Position numbers and translations under genes: made by a program. 64,000 nucleotides of DNA from Albula goreensis (Eukaryota > Chordata > Actinopteri > Albuliformes > Albulidae), in contig CM040743.1 in NCBI GenBank assembly GCA_022829145.1, positions 12,232,146 to 12,296,145 on the forward strand, read 5' to 3'. Position 1 is the first letter of the stretch; each line of letters starts with the position of its first letter. The notes beneath the pieces are model-generated. The model did no database searches. It was not told the origin of the DNA and saw nothing but the letters and a program-made list of their open reading frames with translations. This document shows positions 26,152 through 38,500 of the stretch, piece after piece.

Positions 26152-26589
26152 ATTGTACCAGGAACTGGAATGTCCACGCAAACACACCTCAGAAACTTCT
26201 TAGGGCAGGGCGATTCTGTCCTGTTGCCATAAAGAACAACACAGTGGATAAGGTCAGTGACATCCCATTACGTGAGAGTACTTGGCCACAGCACATTTGT
26301 CAATTAAGCAGAGACAGTGTAAACTTGTTAGTTTTCCAAAATTTTATTTTCTAAATTTGAACTTACTTAAACATATTTGCAGATACTGAAGCAGTGAATT
26401 AGTCACATTAAACCCATTAACTTAAGCCAATGAACCAAATATTTACAATCCACAAAATAAACTATAAATACATTACAATGGAGGCTGTGCTAGACACCAG
26501 TGAGTAAACAACCTGATAGCCAACTTATTTGTCATGCCAGAGACAAAATCTTCTGGTTAGGCCAGAAATGAAAACACTCAGATGTTATA

Positions 26590-26800
26590 CTTCTTTACTG
26601 CTCAATGCCTGCCAGAAGCAGATGATCGCCCCGTTTGATCTGAGTTCTATTCCCAAAGTTTATTACTTTAGGGCAAGGAGAATTCTCTTGCCATCATCAA
26701 CATAGTCATGTTGCTCATTTGGAGCCTCGCCTATGAGTCAACTTTGTGACAATGGAATTGCAAAAAGCACTGTACAAATACAATCTAATTTAAAACTGAC
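26590..26800 (+). repeat. Decayed fish LINE-type 3' end
   Basis: The order GATCTGAGTTCTATTCCCAAAG, AAGGAGAATTCTCTTGCC, TGTTGCTCATTTGGAG and a closing GCACTGTACAAATACAATC resembles the common teleost repeat ending in 'gcgctatacaaataaaattg'. It is heavily mutated, so the match rests on motif order. Confidence 0.4.
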
Positions 26801-28189
26801 GTTTTGCTGGGTAAACACAATATTTTATAATTTCAATTTTCAACAACACCATTACAGATTAACAGCCTATGCAACAATTTAGTCAATTTCATCTGCAGCT
26901 GTGGAATAAGCACATGTACAGGGCTGTTAAGCAAAGTCTATGTGAATTGGAAATACAAACGAGATGTATACATCGGGTTCACTAACTATAAAGTTTAAGC
27001 AATTAGCTGTAGTCTGAGCACATTTATCTAAACGAGTTGAGCTCAAAATGGATATCGCTCCTCCCAAAGTCCAGACCCATCTATTGTAGGTTGGAGCCAT
27101 TACCCAAAGAGAACAGGGTGAGTGTTAAAATTCACTCAGGCATTATATAATGTAAACTAATGAATAGTCCTGTTGGACCATGCACTTAGGAGCGCTAAGG
27201 TTTTCTTTTTTTGTATTTTTGCGACAATTTGGTCCAGTCGGGTGAGACGTACGTTGTAGCCTGACATCTACTGCTTGTAATCCGAGGGATGACAGCGCTG
27301 CCATTTAGCCGTAATGAGTCAAAACATGTATCGGTACAACTACCCATCTTCTGAAATTAAAAGCATCCTCGGCAATGAAGAATGAGCATCACTGTGTGCT
27401 CGAAGGTTCAGACCATTTTGATTCTGTAAAATTACAGGGGGAACTTTGGATGTTTCGTAAGACAGACATTAGCTGACTAGCCGGCTAATTCGCTTTTAGC
27501 GAGTTAGTGAACTAATTCATTTGGTTGTCGATTATGAAACGCAGAAAATGATACTCCATCTACACTTAAATTATATGACAAAGTATGCAACATTAATTAC
27601 TTACCACCAAACTCTGCAGTCCGCAAACCTTTCACTGACTTACACCGATTTACACCATGCTCTATTATGTATTTTTCCTGTTCCAATCATGTGAGCAAGG
27701 AGGAGGAGCTTCTGGTTTCTACGGTATACATGATTCTCTTGTCCACCTACCGATCAGACCTTGCAAGAAGCATTAATTTTATCCGCAGGTGTTCGTCAGA
27801 CTGCTACCTCGTCGCTTTATTTCCTTCAACACCAAGTATATCTTTCCTGTGAGATCCATTTCTTGATGTCCCCATCCATGAATACCGTTAATAAAATGCA
27901 TCTTAAATAACCCAATTACTGAAAACCATCACTGACACCGTCAGTGGGACATTAGCCTACACTTTGCAAACTAGGCTTTGATCAGTTGTTTTCCTCCAGT
28001 GACATTAAAGGTTTAAGGAGCAGGAAAAGGAGGGAGGAGGATAGAGGTTTTCACACCTCATATTTTACAATGATTGACTCTGAAGTAGTAAATGGTATAT
28101 GTGCATTGCCCTTGCACTAGTTTTAATGTGACCAGTTTTAAAAGTGGTCAAGACTTTTGCCCTGCCCTGCTACTCATGCCCTGTTTTGA

Positions 28190-28450
28190 TTCTCTCAATG
28201 GCAGAGAGCTTTTTGTGGGGAGTTTGCATGCCCTCTCCATGCCCTCATGGGATCTCTCAGTTTCCTCCCATGGTCAGACATGCAGGTTAGGCAAACTGGA
28301 CCTCCTAACTGCATGTTGGTATGAGTGAATGCATGAGTAAGTGTTTGTCTGCCTGGCCCTACAATGAACTCCCGACCTGTCTCCTTGTATTTTGCCTGAT
28401 GTTTGTTGACATATGCTCCAGCTGCAGGGAAGGGAAACAGGTATGGGGGC
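28190..28450 (+). repeat. Decayed fish interspersed repeat (GTTTGCATG/CATGCAGGTTAGG family)
   Basis: The segment has GGGGAGTTTGCATGCCCTC, CAGTTTCCTCCCATGG, GACATGCAGGTTAGGC, GGTATGAGTGAATG, CCCGACCTGTCTCC and GCTCCAGCTGCAGGG in the same order as a very common repeat of fish genomes, usually the 3' part of a non-LTR element. An accidental open frame (28092-28328) lies on it. Confidence 0.6.
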
Positions 28451-28791
28451 AGTACTTAGACTGAGAAGAAAACAGGGAGAGTGACAGAGGAAGGATGATG
28501 ATAAAGATAGAGAAAGACAGCATTTAACGATCATTTTTTTGTGGTTGAATTGGAGGCTGGTGATATATATCACCCATACACTATTGTGATATCATCACTC
28601 ATATGGAGAGCTTGTGGATATTGTCAACTTGGTATGCCTTGATATGGGCAAGAACTGTCAATGGCCAAAGAGAAGCCCCTTTGCATTAAGTTTCTCTTCT
28701 GCATTAGTAGATGTACTTCATACATCCACAAAATCTTTGTATAGTATGAACATATGAACACAAATGAGCCTTCACAGAGCAACATAAATAT

Positions 28792-28797
28792 TTTATT
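28792..28797 (-). promoter_or_regulatory. mrs2: Poly(A) signal candidate for mrs2
   Basis: TTTATT on plus (AATAAA on minus) lies about 780 bases past the mrs2 stop, in an AT-rich stretch. Other signals are possible; this is the clearest. Confidence 0.3.
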
Positions 28798-29572
28798 ATA
28801 AATGTTTGTGTTACACTGTATCAGAGATATACAATTTCCCTGATCACAAACAAAGAGTTATTTCACATTACAATATACTGTTGCACGGCCTATCACTTTG
28901 TGTATTCCTGGTGTGAGAGGCTATTACACTTTCCAGACATTGAACAGGCATTAGAGTTTGAACATATCTAGTAGCAAGGACAGTTGCCACACATGTAAGC
29001 TCAGGAAAAAGAGGGAAGAGCACTACCTCAAGGTCACTAACCATGTTCCTACAAAGCTATGGGGCCTCTTGATTTTCATCACCGGAAAATCACAACCAAC
29101 CAGTTTAGACCCAGGCAAGCAGCTGAGGTAACTGTAACAGACAGCTTGATCAATCATGTGTCAAAGCAACCCAGGACCAGGGTTAGAATCCTTCAAATAG
29201 TTCCTCCCCCTTAAATACATACTAACATGTATTAATGACATGATGTCTGAATCCAATGTGTCAAGATACATACATTAAATATAGTTTGTTTTTTTCAGTT
29301 GTGTCGCAACAAAATCATTATAAATACCGATTATGCTACACAGCATACATTGTAAAATGTAATTGGATATTGAAACACATACCAATTGAAAACAAACTAT
29401 GGCCATATAAAATATTAAAACACTACCTTCAATAGCACAGTTTTTTGCTTAGTTTGTGCAAATACAGATGAATGCAGTGAGTGACATGACTGGACAATGA
29501 TGTTACTTCATACTCAAGTCACATGGACTTTGCATTGGTCAGGGGCTAGGGGCTAGGAGAAAAAGCATACCC

Positions 29573-32500
29573 TTATCTTCCACCACCCTTGCTATCCAAC
29601 GTTCTCAGGCTGTTCACTGGACCCTTCTTCCAAACTGGTGGAATCTAAGGCAAAACACGAGACAAATCTGATTTACATACACTGGCCAATGCAGATGGGA
29701 CCAAAGCACAACATAAAAACATGAGGGGTACGTTGCGGTACCGTAGGTGGTGAAGATGGCTCCAGGTGTCGACCCAAAAAGGAGAGCAGTCGTCTCCAGA
29801 TCAGACCGCTGCCTAAGAACATGAACCCTGTCACTAGCCAGAAAACACGTGGGTCCTGCAAACACAGCACCAACATGCAAAGAATTATTAACAGCATTCC
29901 TCAGTCATGCACACCATAAATTGCTCTACCATCATCATGATTGGGTTCTGATTGCCCAATAAATGTACTCCTCTGCACTAGGTTTGCAGAGCTAATGGAA
30001 CTGGAATAGAAAAGTAGAAGTGGCAGGAAACATGCACTGTTCAAAACTGACTGTAGACTTTGCAGTGATGAGAAGATCACAAGATTATGTACTGAATGAA
30101 GGCACACTCTTGGTGAAATTGGTGCTGAGTCTCTGGGTAAGGTCTACAGTGAGTGGGGCTGGTAAAATAATTTAATTAGGATGGGAAATTAAAATGATAC
30201 ATTTTCTTTGTAATTTTTAAGTGTGTTACAGTTCAAATTTTCTGGTTATGTACTTTGAGTCCTTGAATTTTGAGCATATCTTTCATCTAGTTCCCGTTAC
30301 AGGTAGGTACACTACCCTGGTCCTCATCTTGGACAATCTATTCATCTCCCTTACTTGTGCACCCTAAGTTTATTTCAAAACACTGCGGCACACAGTCATT
30401 TTTCACCTCTTCAAATGAGGATTCCAGGTTCATCCCGAAGGCGACACCCATTAGGCCAAACAGTGAAAGAGAGAAGGTTCCCATGGTGAGCTGCAGGTTC
30501 AGCCGCATCATAACATTCCGGTGGCTTAAGAGACACATTGATGAATAGAAAAGGCATTACTGAACACAAATATAATAAATATAATGCACTGTAAAGATCA
30601 CACAATTTACAGGAGGAAGATCAATTCATGATGCATACTGCACTGACTGGCTCCCAGAAGAATATCACTGCACCTGTAAATTACTTTTGACAGCCTACTC
30701 CAAGAGATTTTACCACGGCACTGATGCCCCCAGTATAATCTTATGTAACTCAATGCTCAAGGCTATACTGTAATCACTGCAAACAGTCATTGCATTACTT
30801 AAAGCTGGGTTTGTCCTTAATTAATTCATTAATGAGGCTTATGTGAGATCTTTTAGCCAATACCTCAATATAATATTTGCCCAATAAATCTTAATCAGTT
30901 TTTCATATATTTTTAACAGAGAGCATTGGCACTTACAAGAGAACAGTGCCCTTGGAAAGTTTTTTTCCTCTCGTTTTTTAACAATTAGAACATATATAGG
31001 ATATACACTACATATACTCAGGTTTAATTAAAGTTTCTACATGAGACACTTGAATTCCATGGACCTAGTCTATCGAACAAACCTAATATTGACCTATTTT
31101 TGTTCATATATGGGCTGTGGGATGAGAATAGTAAAATCACCTACACTTTTAGTAATTTAGAGGACCAGCCCAGATGCATTCCAGACCCATCCAACTGCCC
31201 ATTCGCTTCAGCACCAACTTATAGTTTTCTTCAGTTTTGGTGCAGAGGCAGCAGCAGTCAGGGGCCTGATGGTTTGCTTGCCTTTGTCAGTCTCAAAACA
31301 AAAGCTTTACACCTACAATGGCTATTCCCCACATCTCAAACGCCAACGCTGGCAGATGAACTGGCAGAGACCCCAACTAGTTTGTGCACAGGGAGGAGAA
31401 ACTGCTACCTGTCTAGGTTGATGAAAATGACGCTCTCTGAATCATCAATAAGGCCCTTGAGCTCGCGTGTCTTGTTGCCAAGCTCCTCTGCCTGCATGTA
31501 GTAGTTCTCCAACAGCAGCTCCATCTCCTCAGCATGATCAATTCCAAGACTGCTCTCCTCACTGCCTCCATCCACACGCATGCACACACAAACACACCAA
31601 CAGTCAATCAGGTATGGTTCTGGCATAATTAGAGAGCCATTCTGTCATTTGTGCATAGGATGAGACATGTAAACGGTACTAGCGATGCTAATGCTTTGAC
31701 AGAAAACGTAGATATTTTGCTCACCACAGCTCAGTCAAATGGCTAGATTGTTGGCTACAGGGTTTAGGGGCTACATCCACAGAGCTGAAATCTTGGGGCA
31801 TTCCTCTGTGTTAGCTTATGAATTTATTCAATTATCTATAGTTAGCAGCTAAGGCACTTTCTCAGTTTGATACAGCACAATACCTGGGATGGATAAGGAT
31901 GACACTTCAGGCACCCACATCAGAGAGCTAAGCAGCCAGTGGAATAATGTTAAAATTAATAGAGGCTGTGTTTTCTCTATTTGAAAGTATAGCACTGCCT
32001 TAGATTTTGCTGTGCTACTACTGTGAAATGCTTAATCAGGTTGCTAGCATTGCTTAATAAACATGTTACATCTTTTCTTGGCTGCACTGAAGATAGAACA
32101 CTGCAGGGAAGAACATCACTTACAAAACCCGTGGATCTGTCCACTTGGTGAGACAGAGCTCATCAACAAGCTCCTCCTCATCCAGGATTTTCAGCAGACT
32201 TTCTTTGAAGACTTTAATGTCTGTCTCCAGCTCTGACAAGCTGAGGAAAACACACACTACAATTATCAGTACTACAGTGTACTACAATTAAATTACGGCA
32301 CACTATCAGAACTACAGTATTACTGTACTACTAGCGGTAGCTGACCCAACTTGTTGTAAGAATTCTGTTATTACAGGTGCGATGTTCATATTATCACCCA
32401 AACTACATGTTAGCAAAATTGTAACTTTGCTCCTTGTTCCAGTGTAATGTAATGTATCTTATTATAATGTAACTTATGTTACATCATCACCTACATCATG

Positions 32501-34628
32501 TTATATCAGTCCCTTTATTAGAACCATTGGTCTTATGAAGCAAATGGAATGCATTCACTGTTGTTTGTACTGTATGACAATGATACTTCATTTCAGCAAA
32601 ACTGTTTTTGCTGATGAGTAATGTCATTGATGGTGGAGCATTTGATTCCCAAGCATATGATGGACAGACAGATGGACACAAGGGGCCCGCTCACCTCTTG
32701 CTGTTCTGCAGGAGCACATGTAGTTTACTGCGGTCAGCGGAGAGGAGCTTGGGGTCCACCAGAGACTCCAGTGTGTCCAGGATCTGAGGCTGGACCTCGT
32801 TCAGCCTCGCCTGTAGAGTGCTCACCTGCAAACACACAGACACAGACATACACACACAGCCAAAGCTGCTGAACAAACCCTCAACTGCTGTCACCCTAAT
32901 TGCACTATCATCAAAATTACTACTAAAAAACATCATCAGCACTGATATGCTAGTCATTTTATGATGGACCTGCCATGAACCTGAAAGAACCTGGCAGGTC
33001 CATTTTATGATGGGCCTGCCATGAACCTTGACTTTTGAATTGGCACTAAACTGAGAAGTATCAGGTTTCAGTATATAACAACTTTAATACATCACAAAGA
33101 GAAATTTGTTTTGAACTGTAAGCTATACAATACTTTTAAATCCTCATTTTGTGGCAATAAACAACATACAGTACGGTTGTTGTAACATTTAATTTATGTG
33201 TCTTTAGACCAGGATTCCCACAGGTTTAGTTTCCATCAGTTCAAGAGAATGGTAGAGGGATGAGAAGGGACAGTTACTGACCCTGTGTTGCAGTATTGCT
33301 TCAATTGCTCTGAACTCAAAGGGCAGTGAGTAGGTGGCCAGAGCTCCATCACCAGCCAGCTGAGGTCCGAGTTCCCGGACCAGCCAGCGGTCCAACCCCA
33401 CGGCACGATAATCAAGCACAAGCAGGCACTCCGGCATCACCACCGCTTTCAGAGACTGCACAGAGGTACATAATATATCATTTTATTCACTTTTTATTCT
33501 TCATTTTCAAAAAAATAAAAGTATGTACATACTTATACATGATTATTATGCATGTCTGGGAAAGTCTAATTTACCTCCATGCGGATGATGATGCAGTTAT
33601 TCCTTGCCATGATGCTGGTCTCATGCTGGAACCTGAGGTCTCTGGCTTGCAGACTTAACTCCTGATAAAGCTCTGTCTTCTTTCTCTCTGAAGGAAGATT
33701 GGCTGGTCAGCCGCAAATTCTGAGCTGCCTGCATGACACGCAATTTAAGAGACTAGGCGTAAAATGATTCACCAAGGCATAATGCACACAAATGTAACCA
33801 GTAACTATTTTTTTTTTTTAATACAAAAACTACTGCTGAAACATTCTGTATATAGTTACACTGCTATATACAGAAACCATGCATCTTTCCCCTGCACTTA
33901 CCAAAAGAGGTCACGTTCCCATCTTTGTCAAATTTCATCTGGGGAAAAAAATACACAATATTCATTAGACCTGAGAATGAATCTCACACTTTAAGTATAT
34001 TGTTACAAGTTTTTAAAAAATTGATCATATGGGTAAATTAATAGGCCTTACCACTACAAATACTGGTACCACACTTGAAAGGGCTGCATGAGTTGTGGTT
34101 TCTGTCACTCTGTGACGACAGAAAAGTACTAGACAGAACAAAAAACAAATTCATCATATAAGAAGGCACTACCTAGCTTCCACTGTAATTTCTTGAATGG
34201 TTATGATCAAGAATTACAGCTGCCAACACTTTCTGATTTATTGCGTATAAATCGAGAAAATTAGGTTTCTTGCTGACGAATTTAGGTATATTCATAGGCA
34301 CTGCTCCACTGGACTGAATGTTAACAGATGTTTTGATTTACTGAGTGCGATTGTTTGTCAGATAGTGTAGATATCATAGTCCGGTTTAGGGAACAGAAAA
34401 TTTGTACGTACAGTTCCTACTTGACCTTTGAAACAGCAAGCCCCGGCGACAACTCGTTGATGATCTTTCCCCTGAATGATGCAGCGAAGGCCGATGAGCA
34501 AAATGACTTGATCCACGCACATGCCTACATGTCCAACAGTGGGAGAAGAGCGCAGGAAACATCCCGACTTTATGTTCCAGAGTTCTCAACAGACCACCTT
34601 GAGACAACAGTCTGAAGCACACCTCCAT
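29573..34628 (-). CDS. mrs2: Mitochondrial magnesium channel MRS2, eleven exons, about 429 aa
   Basis: Exons (minus): 34426-34628, 34052-34109, 33902-33938, 33575-33687, 33282-33455, 32695-32825, 32124-32240, 31409-31561, 30407-30524, 29742-29855 and 29573-29644. All phases match. MRS2 forms the pentameric Mg2+ channel of the mitochondrial inner membrane (CorA superfamily). The N-terminus is basic and Ser/Arg-rich, fitting a targeting sequence. Then come KFDKDGNVTSFERKKTEL, CLLVLDYRAVGLDRWL, LPFEFRAIEAILQHR, a helical segment with DRSKLHVLLQNSK and DEEELVDELCLTKWTDP, and GIDHAEEMELLLENYY. The first membrane helix ends in the GMN signature (residues 359-361) and the second is VFWLVTGFMFLGSGLIW. 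The start at 34628 is the first ATG of the frame. The last exon adds a tail with NSLRTLDSKGGGR, similar to the mammalian C-terminus. Without the last 97-base intron the frame would instead stop at 29673. Confidence 0.93.
32955..33028. repeat. Direct repeat with a 10-bp hairpin, in an mrs2 intron
   Basis: A 28-base segment at 32955-32982 recurs at 33001-33028 with one difference (A to G), a 46-base period. The first unit also holds GGACCTGCCA (32966-32975), whose reverse complement TGGCAGGTCC lies at 32992-33001, giving a perfect 10-bp stem with a 16-base loop. Confidence 0.65.
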
Positions 34629-35535
34629 TTCTGTTGCTAGTCGGAAACCTTTGCTTCTGTGCAGGCAAATCAATACTATCAAGCTATTCTGCAAACAATT
34701 TCTTCCAAACACAAAAGTATCCAATGACTGAGCTCAAAGAGTCGCGAGAAAGTTAGCTAACTGACTTGTAGTTTCCCAGGCATTGTTACGTTAACTAATG
34801 GGGAGGCGACAGTGGCAAAAGTTGCTTGACCTAGCTAGCTACTTGCTAATAACTTGCTATCAACTTGCATGAAGAGAAGAAACCAAACATGTCTCAGAAA
34901 GAAGACCTTGTTTAGCTATACTTCAGGCAAGTTGAACTTGACTTAAACAAAAATATAACGTCATAATCCATAAATTATCACTTCGCGACATTTCCTTCAT
35001 TATATTTGTATACAGATGGTATCCTATTCGTTTTGGTAAAACGCATGCAATACATTTATTCTAACTCCTGAATTAGCCAGAAACCGTTGAAGACCACAAT
35101 GCATTGCTACTACAACACGGAAGCTAACTACTTCCGCTATCACAACCAGGAAATGTGAAGCAGGGAAGGCCAGCTCCATGCTTCAGTTATGTTATAGACA
35201 GGGGAGATGAGCCAAGAGTAGTTTGGATTAATGGAGTTACAGCTATATCTAAGCAACGCCGTGTGCGTCCTCTGATACAGCGAAACGTTGCGTATTTTTG
35301 TAGTTGTGAAGTTGGGTTAGCCGAGCTAGCTCGTTTGAAAATCATGGATGATATGGTAGCTGTTCTTAAGCAATGCGCACTTCTCTCGAAACCTGCCTCG
35401 ACCTTTGATAGCGTTGCTCTTATCTCTTGTAAATAATAAGGTGCCACGTTTCATTGTTTATATGTGGATGCGTAGCTAATATTTTAGTATTTATACACCG
35501 TGAGTGCTATGCAAACTATCTAGCTCACTCACAGA
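34629..35535. promoter_or_regulatory. Shared head-to-head promoter region of mrs2 and clptm1l
   Basis: The start codons of mrs2 (minus, 34628) and clptm1l (plus, 35536) are 907 bases apart and point away from each other. No TATA box is evident. ACTTCCGGT-type Ets-like words occur around 35127-35137 (ACTTCCGC), typical of housekeeping bidirectional promoters. The 93-codon plus frame at 35155-35436 does not begin with ATG in good context and has no known match, so I treat it as untranslated. Confidence 0.5.
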
Positions 35536-38500
35536 ATGTTTCAGAAAACGTCTTTTACGACCCTAATTGTTGGGGTTTTTGTGGTGTACGTGTTGCACAC
35601 CTGCTGGGTGATGTATGGCATCGTTTACACTAAACCCTGCGAGAAGCCTAAAAGCGAGAATTGCATCATACCTTACCTCGCCGAAAAACCTCGCCTACAG
35701 GTCAGTCAACGTTGTGTGCGTTATCTGATGTCTTCTGATGTTGATTGTGCTATTTACAACACGCGCTGATACACATGCACTGATGTTTGGTCAATACCTT
35801 ACAAACGCTATTAATTGATCACTCTAAATGTGTGTATCGTTGATTTAGTGTTACCAAGGGAGCTCACACATAATTGGCTTGGTAGAAGTTCATCGTTTGT
35901 TACATAATGTTACAGGGATTTCTAGCAAACCAGAAGTTGGTCTGTGGTTTCAAAATAGTAAATGCTTCCTGTGAATAATTTAGTTATGGGGATGCAAAGT
36001 AACATTTGGTGATCAGTTGTTCAATGGTTTATTTAAACAGCTCAGCATTTACACTGCCCTTAAACCTAACGGAGAAGGAGGACATAACCTCATTCTCAAG
36101 GTGGATGACTTTGATATACATTCGCGGTTTGAGAGGTAAGCAGTTAATCCTGTTTCAACATTCTCTTGCATAACAAAAGTAAGAGTTTTGTGTAAGCTTC
36201 GCGAGTGCCTCAGTCTGTACATTGCAGAACGAGCCAGGTTGGGTTGTTGGGTGGCATGTCTAGCATGAATGCTGTGCTTTGGACAGTTGGACTGCTCAAA
36301 GATGGGGGTCTTAATCTTCAGAGATTACTCACCTTAGTGACTCTTCCAGTCTGCCAATGGTAGTTGTGTGTGATTTGCAGACCTTCAGTGAATTGTCTTG
36401 TATTTTGTTTGTTCCCCTGTTAAAGGAACGTGAATGTATCCGTGCCGAAGAAAACGCGGAACAACGGGACATTGTATACCCTGGTGTTCGTACATCAGGC
36501 AGGTGTGTCACCGTGGCAAGATAACCGACAGGTGCACCTCGTAGCCCAGCTTACGACTTATATGCTGCCCAAACCTCCAGAGGTTAGCCTCATCTCCGGA
36601 CAGGACACCCCACAGGTGAGACAGCAGCTCTTCAGATGTGCTGTTCTAGTTTTCCCCTTTTCTGTCTTTTTAACCAAACATCTCTGTGCTAGTGGTGATT
36701 GATATATCATTTAATCTTTTGCTTGTATATCACGTTAATTTTATCTAGGATATCCTTTTATGGAAGATTCAAGTCACACAGCCCCAGTGCTTTTTGCTTC
36801 AGCTTACATGTGTAACTCAGTATTCTTTATCTTGGACTGAGCTCATCTACTGTTGGTCCTCATTTGCATATTCATTGGTTGCATTTTCTTTAGTCCTTTT
36901 ATAGTCATGTCCAAGTCTGATAGAACACCAATTGAGTATAAAGGCTGTTATTTTTTGTCTTGGGTCTTTATCTGGTTGCTGCGCTTGTCCCCAGTGTTCA
37001 TACATGTGTGCGTGCATGTGCGCCCACCTGAGTCTCACATGTGCCTTGCATCCACAGCAGCCAGAGCAGCAGAAGAGTGCCAGCAATGCTCCAGACAGAC
37101 CTGTGTCGCACTGGCGGTCCCGACTCACAGTCAACGTCATGGCAGAGGAGTTCACGTTTGACAGGGAGGCCCTTCCCAGTGATGTGCATCGCTACCTGAG
37201 AGTGTAGGTCTTAACCTCTTCCTCTCCATGGAGAGTTCCACTTGAGTGGGGAGGGAGCAGTGTGATGATTTAAGTAAAAACTGGAAGGACCGTGAGTCAG
37301 ACTGAATGCAATTACTCGCATATTAAACTGGCCTTAGACAGCATCTGTTTCTTAGAGGATGTATGCAAAGATATTGTGAGTACTGACCAGATATTTGTGC
37401 TCTGGGACAGTTTAACTAAACAAAACGCAGTTTGATGCTGTGCGTTCAGTGAGGGTAGATGATGCATTCATTTTATAGTCTATGTTGAAACATCTCAAAA
37501 CTGGATCCCCTCTTTGGTCCACCGTGTATTTGAAACTGAATCCTGACTAATGATGATGCTGCTTTATTGTGCACTGTTTCATGTGTGCCACAGATTTCAG
37601 AGTGGGAAGAAAATGGCATATCTCCCCCTGTTATTCATCGATGAGCTTAGCAACAGAGTGAAGGATCTGATGGTAAGTTATTCGTCTTCTGGGGAACCTT
37701 TAATCGATATCAGTTTTATGCATTACTCGATAGCTTCAGAATTAGGACGTGACTTTGGTGTAAATTTTGAGGAGGTATTGCAGTATGCAAATGGTAACTT
37801 AGTTTGCTCACCAAGGATTTTTGACCTCATATTATGCGTTTATGACAGGAGATAAACAGCAGTACAACTGAACTTCCCCTCACCGTGTCCTATGACACAA
37901 TTTCCCTGGGAAAACTCCGCTTCTGGATCCACATGCAAGATGCAGTTTACTCTCTGCAGCAGTTTGGTGAGCTAAATGCATTTTCCCTAATGAACAAAAA
38001 CTCAGTTATGAATAAAAGTTTGCTCAAAAATGTATCTTTAAAGCCCAATTATCAAGACTTGGCATGTAATTCCCCTTTTCTCAAGTGTTGCTTTGAAGAA
38101 ATGTATTCATTGTAGATTCTTGTAGAATTTGTTCACAGAGATGTGTAACCGTACAACTGCAGCTAATATTGTATTTGGTTGATGAGGTCATATTTGTCAG
38201 CTTGATCTGAATGTGGCGTCAGTCAAATTAAATTAGGAGAAAACAAGGTTGTAGAAACAACTTCACATGTTGTTGAACCTAGTCCTGAAGAGTTAAATAA
38301 AAAAATCGCAAACATCTGAGAGGTACTGGACTTAAACATTTTGACTTTTCTCGTGTTAGGCTTCACTGAAAAAGATGCAGATGAAATCAAGGGTATTTTT
38401 GTGGACACCAACTTGTACTTCTTAGCACTGACATTCTTTGTGGCTGCATTTCATGTAAGTACATGTCAATTTCTTCTTGAGTACTTGTGTTTGGTTTATG

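Larger units (their letters stand above)
26152..29572. other. Intergenic region between tpmt and mrs2
   Basis: Contains the likely tpmt promoter and 5' untranslated part (perhaps around 27050-27400, where CpG is more frequent), two decayed interspersed repeat tails (about 26590-26800 and 28190-28450), and the 3' untranslated region of mrs2 at the right end. I see no supported coding exon. Confidence 0.45.

Noticed and set aside
35155-35436. 93-codon plus-strand frame upstream of clptm1l
   Set aside because: Non-ATG start, no family resemblance, inside the bidirectional promoter region. The clptm1l start at 35536 gives a protein of the family length without it.
36853-37161. 102-codon frames on both strands in clptm1l
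   Set aside because: They are intron sequence running into exon 37058-37203 in other frames; not separate genes.
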